From assembly GCA_030645535.1 (NCBI GenBank), contig JAUSNM010000029.1, positions 1 to 64,000 on the forward strand: a stretch of 64,000 nucleotides of DNA, read 5' to 3'. The notes under the pieces were generated by a model that saw only the letters and a list, made by a program, of their open reading frames with translations, was not told where the DNA came from and did not search any database. The stretch's first letter is position 1; every line of letters begins with the position of its first letter. The translations under genes and the position numbers were made by a program. This document shows positions 40,383 through 51,621 of the stretch, piece by piece. The stretch comes from Gallionella sp. (GTDB lineage Bacteria; Pseudomonadota; Gammaproteobacteria; Burkholderiales; Gallionellaceae).

Positions 40383-40766
40383 ATGTATTACATCGTTGAA
40401 TCGGATAAAACATTTGAACAGGCATCGACCGACCTTGATGCAGCCGTCAAGCATCACGGCTTCGGCGTGCTTCATGTACACGGTCTTGGCAACACGCTGC
40501 GCAGCAAAGGCATCGCCTTTGCAGAAGAGTGCAATGTGTTTGAAGTCTGCAATCCGGCGCAGGCGGCAAAAGTGCTGTCCACCGACATGCGCCTGAACAT
40601 GGCCCTGCCCTGCCGCATATCGGTTTATACCGAAAAAGGCAAAACGAAAATCGGCCTGATCAGCCCGGTGCAAATGCTCTCGGCGCTGTCTCAGGATCCT
40701 GCGTTAACCCGGGTTGCCAAAGAGGTCGAAGAAAAGATCATATTGATGGTGGACGAGGCTAAATAA
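40383..40766 (+). CDS. DUF302 domain protein
   Basis: EECNVFEVCNPAQAAKVLSTDMRLNMALPCRISVYTEKGKTKIGLI. Confidence 0.92.
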   Translation: MYYIVESDKTFEQASTDLDAAVKHHGFGVLHVHGLGNTLRSKGIAFAEECNVFEVCNPAQAAKVLSTDMRLNMALPCRISVYTEKGKTKIGLISPVQMLSALSQDPALTRVAKEVEEKIILMVDEAK

Positions 40767-40773
40767 ACGCCGG

Positions 40774-42918
40774 CTACTGGCTGCTCGCCTCTTCCCGTTT
40801 TTTCAGCACGCGCCACAGCCGAAAACCGGACAGCAGCAGCGCCAATGCACCCAGCCACAACGGCCAGACAGATGGCTGGTTCCACTCAGCCCGCAACCCG
40901 TCGCGCAGCTTCGCATCCACGCGCCAGTATTTGAGCTTGTTGTTCGCCATCACGGAAGGCTTCACGTTGTGCAGCCAGCCGTGTTGCAGCACGTAATTCT
41001 TCGGGTGATACCCCCACAACCACGGGCTATCATTGTGCAAAATCTGCAGCATCTGGTCGATGATAAGCTGGCGCTCGGGGCTGTTTTCCATGTTCTTCAT
41101 CTGTTCAAACAGCCGGTCGTATTCCGGATTGCTGTAATTGGCTGCGTTCTCGCCCCCTTTAGCCACCTTGGCCTGCGCGCCGTTCAGCAAAAATAAAAAG
41201 TTTTCCGGGTCGGGATAATCGGCATTCCAGCCGAAATAGAACATCTGCGTATCGCCCCGGCGTATCTTGTCCTGGAAGCGGTTGTAGTCGGTGCTGCGCA
41301 CTACCAACTGCACGTTGATCTTGTCGAACTGCTTGCGCAGCCAGTCGAGGCGCGACTTGTTGCCCACGCCACTGGCGGTGGTGTCCAGATTGATCACCAG
41401 CGGCTGACGTGTTTTTTCATCCACACCGTCCGGATAACCCGCCTCGGCAAGCAGCCGTTTTGCTTCGCTGATGGATTTACGCCTGGGCTGCCCGTCGACC
41501 CAGTCGTACACGACCTTGTTGATGCCGGCCTCGCCCTCTGTATAGCCGAAGATGCCCGGCGGAATCGGCGACTGCGCCGCGATGCCGCGCCCGTTGGCAA
41601 AAATGGAGACGAATTCCTCGAAGTCCACTGCAATCGCGATCGCCTGCCGCAGCTTGCGTGCTTTTTCGGAACTGCCGCCCACCACAGGATCGAGCCAGTT
41701 GAAGCCGGTGTACATCGTCGAAGTCGCAACCGAAGTGGACAGCGTGATGCCCTGTTCGCGCATTGCGTCGGACACGCTGGTCTCCCCGCCCACGCTCACC
41801 TGTACGGCCTGATCGAAGCTGTCCGAACTGATACCGGACGCATCGTAATAGCCCTGCAAAAACTTGTTCCAGTAGGGAATGGTTTCCTTTTCCAGCGTGA
41901 ATACGATGCTGTCGATCAGCGGCAACGCACGATTCGCATCCGCCAGCAAACCTGCCTGCAAATCGCCCGCCTCGCCCTGTTCCGGATAGCGTTCGCTGTC
42001 ATAATACGGATTGCGGGTCAGCACCATGCGCCGGTTCGGATCGTTTTCGGACAGGTAATAAGGACCGCTGCCCACCGGCCACCAGTCCAGCGTCAGGTTG
42101 CGTTCGCGCATCCCGGCCTGCGCGTAGAAGCGCTCGGCTTCCTGCGGCACGGGTGCGAAGAACGGCATCGCCAGCCAATAGGCGAACTGCGGATACTTGC
42201 CGTGAACGGTGATGCGGTAAGTCGTGTCGTCCACCACTTCGACGCCCGGCAACGGGTAGGCATTCAGATCGAGGAATCCATCCGGATTTTTCTGCAACGC
42301 CTGTTGCAAGGTCTGTGCATAGTCTTTCAGGCCGACGATGTATTCGCTCATCACGCCGTAAATCGGCAGATGCAACTGAGGATGCGCCAGCCGCTTGATT
42401 TGATTGACATAGTCGGCAGCCTTCACAATGCGCGTGCCGCTGTGCGCAAAGTCGCCCGGCGCGTGGATGTCGCGCAAATCAGCAGGCGTCAGGTGATCGT
42501 ATTTCGCATGACCCTGTGCATCGAGCGCAAAAGCCGGATGTGGCTGGTAGCGAAGCCCGGGCTTGATGTGAATTTCATATACGCTGAAAGCAATTTTTTC
42601 AGCCGGTGCGCTGTCCGGCAACGGCTGTTGATGGCTATCCAGATAGGTGACCTGCGGCATCGCGCCCGCAGCCTGCGGCACCAGCTGGTAGGGGCGCTTA
42701 AGATAGTGGTATTGCAGCGGCGGTGCGTAGATATTGGCGAGGAACTCATATTCGTTCTCGCTGTAGGCTTGCGCCGGGTCGAGATGCTTGGGCCGTTCGG
42801 TGAACGCTGTATAGAGTATCGAGCGACCCGCATCCTCCGCAGGATAGGGATTATTCCACAGGCAGCCAGTACAGGCAGCCAGCAAGGTACACAACAGGTA
42901 AGCGGCAAGGCGTTTCAT
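40774..42918 (-). CDS. yejA: Extracellular oligopeptide-binding protein (YejA-like)
   Basis: Lipobox LAACTGC, SBP family 5 motifs; same strand as yejBE. Confidence 0.9.
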   Translation of the reverse strand: MKRLAAYLLCTLLAACTGCLWNNPYPAEDAGRSILYTAFTERPKHLDPAQAYSENEYEFLANIYAPPLQYHYLKRPYQLVPQAAGAMPQVTYLDSHQQPLPDSAPAEKIAFSVYEIHIKPGLRYQPHPAFALDAQGHAKYDHLTPADLRDIHAPGDFAHSGTRIVKAADYVNQIKRLAHPQLHLPIYGVMSEYIVGLKDYAQTLQQALQKNPDGFLDLNAYPLPGVEVVDDTTYRITVHGKYPQFAYWLAMPFFAPVPQEAERFYAQAGMRERNLTLDWWPVGSGPYYLSENDPNRRMVLTRNPYYDSERYPEQGEAGDLQAGLLADANRALPLIDSIVFTLEKETIPYWNKFLQGYYDASGISSDSFDQAVQVSVGGETSVSDAMREQGITLSTSVATSTMYTGFNWLDPVVGGSSEKARKLRQAIAIAVDFEEFVSIFANGRGIAAQSPIPPGIFGYTEGEAGINKVVYDWVDGQPRRKSISEAKRLLAEAGYPDGVDEKTRQPLVINLDTTASGVGNKSRLDWLRKQFDKINVQLVVRSTDYNRFQDKIRRGDTQMFYFGWNADYPDPENFLFLLNGAQAKVAKGGENAANYSNPEYDRLFEQMKNMENSPERQLIIDQMLQILHNDSPWLWGYHPKNYVLQHGWLHNVKPSVMANNKLKYWRVDAKLRDGLRAEWNQPSVWPLWLGALALLLSGFRLWRVLKKREEASSQ

Positions 42919-43016
42919 GGCGCGAGAGTGTAGCCGAACGCAGCATCCAAGTCATTGCCATAAAACCAAAATAACAGTAGAGTCTGTCATTCGTATAATT
43001 ATTACAGGAGAAAGCA

Positions 43017-43340
43017 ATGGCAATCTCAAGTGTAAACACCAATCCAACGGCCAGCAGTCCGTTAAACAGCCCCCTCAGCCAGATTGCCAGCAATGCTGTC
43101 GCGCCCGTTGTTGACAAAGCCCGTTCCAGCATTGACACAATACCTTCTACGATCGTGACGCTGTCCGCGCAAGCCCAGAAAATGAGCCAGACCAGCACAA
43201 GCAGCACTCAGACTGCCAATCAGGTTGATACCGTTGCGAAGGAGAACGTGGAATCCGTTCCCAAAGAAGCCAACGAAGCTTCCGGCATCCAGTTCATGGA
43301 AGGCGAAACCCGTGGCGGACGCATCAGCACCTACGCCTGA
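43017..43340 (+). CDS. Hypothetical Ser/Thr/Ala-rich protein
   Basis: 107-aa ORF with RBS-like GGAGAAAGCA upstream. Confidence 0.6.
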   Translation: MAISSVNTNPTASSPLNSPLSQIASNAVAPVVDKARSSIDTIPSTIVTLSAQAQKMSQTSTSSTQTANQVDTVAKENVESVPKEANEASGIQFMEGETRGGRISTYA

Positions 43341-43434
43341 TTCACCGGGTGAGCAGTTTCAATACAACACAAATCCGACGAATAACGGCAGATCATAGTA
43401 GTCGTTTTACGCTGTAGCAGACATGGAATAGCTT

Positions 43435-44814
43435 ATGAGTTCTAGTTTCGATATCCTGTGGGATACGCCTGATGATGCACTGCCTGAATTGACCGCCGAA
43501 CGCGAAGCGCATGCAGGAACGCGCGCGCGTTTGAAACTGTTGGAACGCACCTTGCTGCACTTTGTGCCGCGGGACCTGATTTCCTTCCTCGGAAAAGTCA
43601 GCCTGCTCGATGTCGAACTGGGCGATCAAGTCGAAAAGAACATGTCCGTCATGTTTACCGATATCCGCGACTTCACCTCGCTGTCGGAAAGCATGACACC
43701 GCAACAAACTTTCAACATGATCAACTCCTACCTGTCGGTGATGAACCCGGTTGTCAGCGCACAACACGGCATCATAGACAAGTACATGGGCGATGCGATC
43801 ATGGCGTTGTTTCCCACTTCGGCCGACGATGCATTGACTGCCGCCCTGTCGATGCTGTCTCGTCTGGACGAGTACAACTCAGGACGTGAACGCGCCGCCT
43901 ACGCGCCGATACGCATCGGCATCGGCGTCAATACCGGACTGCTGATGCTCGGCGTGATCGGCGGTGGAAACCGCATGGAAGGCACTGTGCTGGGCCACAC
44001 AGTCAATCTGGCATCGCGCCTGCAGACCTTGACCAAAACCTATGGCACGCCGTTGCTGATCAGCGAACACACGTTGTACAGCCTGGCAGAACCTGACAAA
44101 TTTTTGGTCCGCCATTTAGGCCGCATCAAGGTCGCGTACAAGACCCATCCTGAATCGATCTATGAAGTGTTCAATCACGATGCTCCGCATATAAGGGAGC
44201 TGAAAGTTCGATCACTGAAAAAATTCGAAGAGGCGCTGGCGTATTTCCACACCCGCGCCGTTGCGCGCGCTCAGCCCATGTTCGAAGCGATCGTACGTGA
44301 TAACCCCGAAGACATCCCTGCCAAAGTCTATCTGCAGCGCTGCGCCGATTACCTTTTGACCGGTTTATACGTCGACGCTGAGGAATTCACCGGCGAACTT
44401 ACGTGGGACGATAAATATAAGTTAGGCATCGATGAAATCGACAGCCAGCATGAGGCAATATTTTCCGTCATAGCCCAGTTGCATGAAGTAGTGACAAACG
44501 GCAATGATCCCGTTGCCAGTTCCGCACTGCTGCTCACGCTGGACAATCAAATTCAGGCGCATTTTGACTTTGAAGAAAAATTGATGCGCGATCATCACTA
44601 CCCTTTTGCGGCAGACCATGTCGCCCAGCACAATTCTTACAGGAAATTTTGCACAAGGCTCAGCAGCGAGATCGAAGCCAATGTCGACGATCCCCTGTAC
44701 CTTGGTTTCCGGATTAATCTTTTCCTGGCTGACTGGCTGCTGAACCATTCCAACCGCGATGACCGGCACTTAGGCAGATTCCTGAACGAACGGGGTGCAT
44801 TCAAACCCCGCTAG
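43435..44814 (+). CDS. Class III nucleotidyl cyclase fused to C-terminal bacteriohemerythrin
   Basis: Cyclase motifs MFTDIRDFTSLSE, IIDKYMGDAIMALF, GHTVNLASRLQ; hemerythrin motifs DSQHEAIF, HFDFEE, HVAQH, HSNRDD. Confidence 0.93.
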   Translation: MSSSFDILWDTPDDALPELTAEREAHAGTRARLKLLERTLLHFVPRDLISFLGKVSLLDVELGDQVEKNMSVMFTDIRDFTSLSESMTPQQTFNMINSYLSVMNPVVSAQHGIIDKYMGDAIMALFPTSADDALTAALSMLSRLDEYNSGRERAAYAPIRIGIGVNTGLLMLGVIGGGNRMEGTVLGHTVNLASRLQTLTKTYGTPLLISEHTLYSLAEPDKFLVRHLGRIKVAYKTHPESIYEVFNHDAPHIRELKVRSLKKFEEALAYFHTRAVARAQPMFEAIVRDNPEDIPAKVYLQRCADYLLTGLYVDAEEFTGELTWDDKYKLGIDEIDSQHEAIFSVIAQLHEVVTNGNDPVASSALLLTLDNQIQAHFDFEEKLMRDHHYPFAADHVAQHNSYRKFCTRLSSEIEANVDDPLYLGFRINLFLADWLLNHSNRDDRHLGRFLNERGAFKPR

Positions 44815-44844
44815 TTTTTTATCACTACACTTTCCATACCCACC

Positions 44845-45846
44845 ATGCAATCAGACTGGCAAACCACCGAGCAAGGCGCAATTATCGAGGGCGGCACCGG
44901 CGACTTGGCCGCTGAACTGACTTGGACCGCACAGGGCACGGTGCTCTGCCGCCTCGACCAATTCGCCACACTGCGCGTCTCAGGCCCGGATGCGCAGTCG
45001 TTCTTGCAAAACCTGCTCAGCAACGACATCCGCAATGTCAGTGCAACCCAGGCGCAGCTGTCCAGTTTCAATACCGCAAAAGGACGCATGCTGGCGACAT
45101 TTCTGATCTGGCGCGATGCTGACGATTATCTGCTGCAACTGCCAGCCACGCTGTCCGAGGCATTGCGCAAGAAGCTGTCCATGTACGTGTTGCGCGCCAA
45201 AGTAAAAATTACCGACGCCAGCAATGAAATCATTTCGCTGGGTTTGTCAGGTTCGCAACAAATTTTGCCAGAAGGCTGTCTTGAGTTGCCGCCGCTGGGC
45301 GTTAGCCACTCGACTGAACTGGGATGCAGCATAATCAGACTCGGTGATGCGCGCTTCCAACTCAACACCACGCCCGAACAGGCAAAGACGCTCTTGCAGA
45401 CACTGGCCGGCGAGGCAAAACCTGTCGGCAGCCGATGCTGGGACTGGCTCAACATCCGCGCAGGCACACCCGTCATTCAACCCGAAACGCAGGAACAATT
45501 CGTGCCGCAAATGGCAAATCTCGACCTGATCGGCGGAATAAACTTCAAGAAGGGCTGTTATCCCGGGCAGGAAATCGTCGCGCGCATGCACTACCTGGGC
45601 AAGCTCAAACGCCGGATGTATCTGGCGCATGTGGAAAGCGTGGCGCTGCCAGGCGATGAATTGTTCAGCGCGGAGATGGAAGGTCAGGCCTGCGGCATGA
45701 TCGCCAATGCGGCGCCAGCACCCGGCGGCGGATACGATGTGCTGGCCGTGGTGCAGATTGCAAGCCGTGACACACATGCAGTTCACTTAGGCTCATTGCA
45801 GGGTCCGGCGCTAATATTCGAGAGCCTGCCCTACCCGCTGCCATGA
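44845..45846 (+). CDS. ygfZ: YgfZ/GcvT-like folate-binding protein
   Basis: KGCYPGQEIVARMHYLGKLKRRMY. Confidence 0.93.
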   Translation: MQSDWQTTEQGAIIEGGTGDLAAELTWTAQGTVLCRLDQFATLRVSGPDAQSFLQNLLSNDIRNVSATQAQLSSFNTAKGRMLATFLIWRDADDYLLQLPATLSEALRKKLSMYVLRAKVKITDASNEIISLGLSGSQQILPEGCLELPPLGVSHSTELGCSIIRLGDARFQLNTTPEQAKTLLQTLAGEAKPVGSRCWDWLNIRAGTPVIQPETQEQFVPQMANLDLIGGINFKKGCYPGQEIVARMHYLGKLKRRMYLAHVESVALPGDELFSAEMEGQACGMIANAAPAPGGGYDVLAVVQIASRDTHAVHLGSLQGPALIFESLPYPLP

Positions 45847-46511
45847 ACCTGCCCGCGCAGCTATTTACCAACGATAGTCTGCTGCTGGCCAACGCTGCCT
45901 TTGTCTGGTTGCTGTACCGTGCCCTGCTTCAGGCGCCGTGGCGCAAATTGCTCGATAACACTGACATGATGAACGCACTGATCGGGCTGATGTTCTGCAC
46001 TCCCGTTTTCTGGCAACTGAGCGCGGGCATCCGTCCCGGATTCAACTTCCACCTGATCGGCGCCACCCTGTTCCTGCTGATGTTCGGCTGGCACATCGCG
46101 CTGATCAGCCTGTCAGTGATTATGCTCGGCACCTGGATCTACTCAGGTTTAGATTTGATGACACTGGGCCTCAACGGCTTACTGATGCTGGCAGTGCCGA
46201 TGCTGTTCAGCGAGGGTCTGCTGCGCTTTTGCCAGCGATACTTGCCGAAAAACTTTTTCATGTTCGTGTTATTGAATGGTTTTGCCTGCGCTGCCATCGC
46301 CACTATCATGATGATCGTCGCGACCTCACTGGTGTTGCTGGCGCTGAGCCACTATACCTGGCCTGAAATACAATACCACTACCTCATCCCGGCACCTATC
46401 CTCATCTTCGCCGAAGCGTTCGCGACAGGCGCGGTGATCACCGCCTTCATCGTATCCCATCCGGAAGCGGTGATGAATTTCAGCGAAAAAGAATATTTAA
46501 CGGGGAAGTAA
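45843..46511 (+). CDS. CbiM-like energy-coupling factor ABC transporter permease
   Basis: Multi-TM 222-aa protein, overlaps ygfZ by 4 nt. Confidence 0.7.
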   Translation: MNLPAQLFTNDSLLLANAAFVWLLYRALLQAPWRKLLDNTDMMNALIGLMFCTPVFWQLSAGIRPGFNFHLIGATLFLLMFGWHIALISLSVIMLGTWIYSGLDLMTLGLNGLLMLAVPMLFSEGLLRFCQRYLPKNFFMFVLLNGFACAAIATIMMIVATSLVLLALSHYTWPEIQYHYLIPAPILIFAEAFATGAVITAFIVSHPEAVMNFSEKEYLTGK

Positions 46512-46934
46512 CTTCAGGCTCATCTTGACGTGCGGCAAACCCGCATCACGAAAAACCTCGCCCTCCTCATTGAATTCAAAGCTGCGATAGAACGGCACGG
46601 CATAGGTCTGAGCATCGACGTCAACCTGAGGATAATCATGTGCTCTGGCATAGTCCAGCAACGCTTCCATGATGGCGGTACCGACTTTCTGCTTGCGCCA
46701 TTTCGGCAGCACGGCGATGCGCCCGATGTGTCCGTCAGCCTGCATCCGGCCACAGCCTATCGCCTCACCGTGCGTGCTTAACACCAGAGCATGACGGCAA
46801 TCTTCATCCAGCCCGTCCCACTCCAACTCGGCGGGGATACCCTGTTCGCGGATGAACACCGCCTCACGAACGGACTTGAGCAACGGTTCGCCGTCGTGCC
46901 AGCTAACCAGACTTACGCTAAAAGGGTAGGTCAT
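46497..46934 (-). CDS. GNAT family N-acetyltransferase
   Basis: VFIREQGIPAELEWDGLDEDCRHAL, GRIAVLPKWRKQKVGTAIMEALL. Confidence 0.9.
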   Translation of the reverse strand: MTYPFSVSLVSWHDGEPLLKSVREAVFIREQGIPAELEWDGLDEDCRHALVLSTHGEAIGCGRMQADGHIGRIAVLPKWRKQKVGTAIMEALLDYARAHDYPQVDVDAQTYAVPFYRSFEFNEEGEVFRDAGLPHVKMSLKLLPR

Positions 46935-47121
46935 GCGGCTCCCCCTAAAATAAACCTAAAAAAGCAGTCTCGCGCCAAGACGCCAAGATCGCCAAGTAAA
47001 ATCAACACATTACTCGAAAATATACGACCCCCAAATTGGTGATAAACAAACCAGCCATAACTCTTTGTATTTCTTAGCGTCGTTGCGTCTTTGCGCGGTC
47101 AAGTGCGGTTTTAAAGATGGA

Positions 47122-48125
<1,004 letters not shown>

Positions 48126-48435
48126 TCAAGATACGCCACCGTAGCACAGTCAGGTTGACGAAACAACGATAGCACGTGAAACACGGGGTCTAAATTTGTA
48201 CTGAAAAACGCGGAATAAATTCAATATGCCAAATTGCCTATGCATTTCGGCATATTGTTTTGCAAGTTAATAGCGAATAGTGTTGCCGCACTTTCCAATT
48301 ATCGGCCAAGTCGAAGAAATGGGGCTGCGCGTCTGACCCCGACCTTTCCGTGTAAAAGGTTTAGTTGTTTATTGGTGGGTACTTTGACGTTACGCGGCTG
48401 AAGTCATCTGAATCTGACAAACAAAAGGAATAGTC

Positions 48436-49062
48436 ATGCGAAATGTATATGCTGCCATCCGTCTTGCCATGTTGGGCGTTTGCTTAATCATGGCAGCATG
48501 CGCGACACCGACAAAGCCTTCAGCCGATATCGCTACCCAAGAACCGCATCCATCCCCAATTAATAACTTCCAGATCGTGATTACAGATGGCGTCTATCGA
48601 AGCGGACAGCCAAAGGGAGAAGCAGAATGGGACTATCTGAAGAATATAGGCATCACGACCGTGGTCAAGCTGAACAAATTCTCGTCCGATGCAGACGAAG
48701 CTGAAGAGTTTCGTATGGCCAAGGAACGTAATATCAAAGTCATCCCTATTTACATGCAGCCGGAAGACTTTCCACATAACTTGAACCCATGGGCTAGTCC
48801 GGATGAAAAGGATCTCATGCAAGCGATAGAGGTACTAGAGAACAGGGGTAATGGGAAAATCTTGGTGCATTGCAGTCATGGAAAGGACCGCACGGGATTG
48901 GTGGTCGCGGTTTATAGTGTGCGCAACAAGAATTTTTGCAAGGATGCCGCCCACGAGCAGATGAAGCACTACGGGGCCAACCCAATTTTATTTGGGATCA
49001 AGCCCGTGCTGGACAGCCCCAATATCAGAGAAAATCCTAGCTGTACTCACGAATACAAATAG
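48436..49062 (+). CDS. Lipoprotein with dual-specificity/tyrosine phosphatase domain
   Basis: Lipobox IMAAC and CX5R motif HCSHGKDRTG. Confidence 0.85.
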   Translation: MRNVYAAIRLAMLGVCLIMAACATPTKPSADIATQEPHPSPINNFQIVITDGVYRSGQPKGEAEWDYLKNIGITTVVKLNKFSSDADEAEEFRMAKERNIKVIPIYMQPEDFPHNLNPWASPDEKDLMQAIEVLENRGNGKILVHCSHGKDRTGLVVAVYSVRNKNFCKDAAHEQMKHYGANPILFGIKPVLDSPNIRENPSCTHEYK

Positions 49063-49107
49063 GGATCACACCACAATAAACATAGCCAAGGTGTATCGAG
49101 CGATGAA

Positions 49108-49227
49108 GCCTAACACGGCAGTCAAGCGGTACTGCGCAAAGACCGCAAGGGTCTTCACCGACATCATTGGTGCTAAAGCACCTAATGCTGGCGTGAAAGC
49201 GCGCCGCCCCTTGCTTTTACGTCAGGC
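49108..49227 (+). other. attC-like site (long form)
   Basis: GCCTAACACGGCAGTCAAGCGG ... CCGCCCCTTGCTTTTACGTCAGGC; right half closely resembles the site ending at 35836. Confidence 0.68.
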
Positions 49228-49281
49228 CGCACCGCAGCAAACAGTAAGCTATGTTTTCACTAACTCTTTGGAGGCACACCC

Positions 49282-49647
49282 ATGATCCTCGGCCTGCGCA
49301 CCGCCATATACCCCGCACCAGACCTGGCTGCTGCAAAACTTTGGTACTCTCAGGTACTTGGTCAGGAGCCGTACTTCGATGAACCGTTCTACGTCGGCTT
49401 TTCCGTTGGTGGCTTTGAGCTTGGCCTGCTGCCGGGCGCGCAACCCGGCACAGTTGGCCCGCAACCGCTTTGGGGTGTATCAGGCATCGAATCGGCATAC
49501 GCCCGCCTGCTTGAACTGGGGGCTTCTGCGCTGGAACCCGTTACCGAAGTCGGCGAGGGAATCAAGGTGGCTGCGGTACAAGACCCCTTTGGCAATCGCT
49601 TCGGCATCATCGAAAACCCACACTTCAACATAAAGGCCGTGCGTTGA
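49282..49647 (+). CDS. VOC family (glyoxalase-like) protein
   Basis: AAKLWYSQVLGQEPYFDEPFYVGFSVGGFELGLLPG; AVQDPFGNRFGIIENPHF. Confidence 0.9.
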   Translation: MILGLRTAIYPAPDLAAAKLWYSQVLGQEPYFDEPFYVGFSVGGFELGLLPGAQPGTVGPQPLWGVSGIESAYARLLELGASALEPVTEVGEGIKVAAVQDPFGNRFGIIENPHFNIKAVR

Positions 49648-49691
49648 ATGACAAAATCGGGATTTTAAAAATCACCCTTAAGGCGAGAGGA

Positions 49692-50918
49692 TCAGATCCC
49701 TGTCGCCAGCGCATAGCAGGCATCCAGCTCACGTCCTAGCAGCTCAACGACTTCGCCGTCCACACGCCCGGCTCGCGCAAGCTCAGTCAATTGCGCAAAC
49801 ACTTCATCACGGGACTGCTGCGCACGATACGGGCGAGTCTGTGCAAGTGCCTGAAAGATATCGGCAACGCCAATAATGCGCGCCTCCAGATCCAGTTTTT
49901 GTCCCATCCTGTGAAACGGGTAACCGGTTCCCAACAAATTCTCATGGTGAGCGCCAGCCCAATAGGCAATCGGCGTCCCGCCAAACACATTTTTCAGAAT
50001 GCGGAAGCTGTCATAAGCATGGCGCGTAATCCTCGCACGCTCTTCACGGTTGAGCGGTGCTGGTTTGTCGATGATAAAATCCGGCACGCGCAGCTTGCCC
50101 AGGTCGTGCAACAATCCCGCCGCTTCGATCAAATCCAGCGCTTCTCCGCTACGCCCCGACCGCTCGGCAAGGTGGCGGGCTATCCTGGCCACCCTGCGGG
50201 AATGCTCGTGGGTATAGGCACTCTTCGCATCCACCACCCGCGCAAAAAGATTCGCGATATCCAGCATGTCCCGCATTGAAAGCAGGCGATCGGCAGCCAT
50301 GGTGAAATCCGCAATATCCTCATCCAGATAGTCAGGGTCCATCGCCAGCCAGAAAGCCTCGTTCGCCGCCGCATTGACAAACGCATCCACCAGCGCGGGG
50401 GAAAAGAGTGTGCCGGCCAAACCTTGTATCCGTTCGATAATGGCCGGATATTCCCAAAGGATGGCACTCTGCAGCCCCGCTTCAGCACTGATATAGGGGA
50501 TTTGCAATGCATCCACCCGATCCGCCAGGAAGATCAGATTGGCCGCCACGCGCGTTTTTTCGGGCAGCGAAGCCGGCAGATGTTCCCAGCGCGTATGATG
50601 CCAACGCACAATCGGCGCGAATTCTGCCAACGGGGGGCACTCAAGCAAATAGCGTTCCCCGCGCTCACAGTGCGCGATCACCCCATCCCACTCCAATCCG
50701 TCGGTAATATCGTGATGCTCCCGGGTTTGCGACACACCGCAATCGTGCAACATGCCGGCCTGCAAGATGAAATCCCGCGCAGGCTTGCTCCAGCCCAGTT
50801 CACGCGCAATCGCCTCGGCAATCACGGCAACCCGCTTGCCATGCTGGACTTCGTCAACCCCGACAAGATCGAGGGCATGAGCCAGCCCGATGATTACCTG
50901 GTGCAGGTGTAAATGCAT
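49692..50918 (-). CDS. HD-domain phosphohydrolase with tandem HD regions (HD-GYP-like)
   Basis: EHSRRVARIARHLAE, GLLHDLGKLRVPDFIIDKP, HHENLLGTGYPF. Confidence 0.9.
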   Translation of the reverse strand: MHLHLHQVIIGLAHALDLVGVDEVQHGKRVAVIAEAIARELGWSKPARDFILQAGMLHDCGVSQTREHHDITDGLEWDGVIAHCERGERYLLECPPLAEFAPIVRWHHTRWEHLPASLPEKTRVAANLIFLADRVDALQIPYISAEAGLQSAILWEYPAIIERIQGLAGTLFSPALVDAFVNAAANEAFWLAMDPDYLDEDIADFTMAADRLLSMRDMLDIANLFARVVDAKSAYTHEHSRRVARIARHLAERSGRSGEALDLIEAAGLLHDLGKLRVPDFIIDKPAPLNREERARITRHAYDSFRILKNVFGGTPIAYWAGAHHENLLGTGYPFHRMGQKLDLEARIIGVADIFQALAQTRPYRAQQSRDEVFAQLTELARAGRVDGEVVELLGRELDACYALATGI

Positions 50919-51153
50919 GAAAATCTCCCCGTTGATAGTGGTGGCAACGCTGCGTTCCAAAGACGGGAGAAGTATAACCACTGCGACACGCGCTGACCAA
51001 AAAATCAGACCTCATTTCACGTCATTTCGCGATAGCCTGCGCACACCGCTTGCCTTTGTCGCGTTTTTTGTCAAGAATGGCAACACCTGACGGGCATGAA
51101 AAGTAGCCACCCCGGAAAATGAAATCGATTCTCGCATTAACGAAAGTGAAGCC

Positions 51154-51612
51154 ATGACAGAAAACCAGATTAGCGACTTCTCCCTGCCCGCGACCGGCGG
51201 TCACACCTTCACCCGCTCATCCGCACGGGGCAAACATCTGGTGATGTTCTTTTACCCCAAGGACAACACGCCCGGTTGCACCACAGAGGCGCAACAGTTC
51301 CGCGATCTGTATGCGCAATTTGTGCAGGCGGATTGTGAGGTTGTCGGCCTGTCCCGTGACAGCATGAAGTCGCATGAAAACTTCAAGGAAAAATTCCAGT
51401 TGCCCTTCGACCTGCTGTCCGACACCGATGAAACGGTGTGCGAGCTGTTCGGCGTGATGAAGCAAAAGAACATGTATGGCAAACAGGTGCGCGGCATCGA
51501 ACGCAGCACCTTCGTCTTTGACCGCGACGGCGTGCAGCGTCGGGAATGGCGCGGCCTCAAGGCCGATGGTCATGCACAGGAAGTTATTGATTTCGTTACA
51601 ACACTCAACTAA
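51154..51612 (+). CDS. bcp: Thioredoxin-dependent peroxiredoxin (Bcp)
   Basis: FFYPKDNTPGCTTEAQQFRDLY. Confidence 0.96.
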   Translation: MTENQISDFSLPATGGHTFTRSSARGKHLVMFFYPKDNTPGCTTEAQQFRDLYAQFVQADCEVVGLSRDSMKSHENFKEKFQLPFDLLSDTDETVCELFGVMKQKNMYGKQVRGIERSTFVFDRDGVQRREWRGLKADGHAQEVIDFVTTLN

Positions 51613-51621
51613 AGGAACATC

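Noticed and set aside
49640-49700. attC site after the VOC gene
   Set aside because: No RYYYAAC/GTTRRRY pair and no inverted repeat, so the VOC gene cannot be called a bounded cassette.
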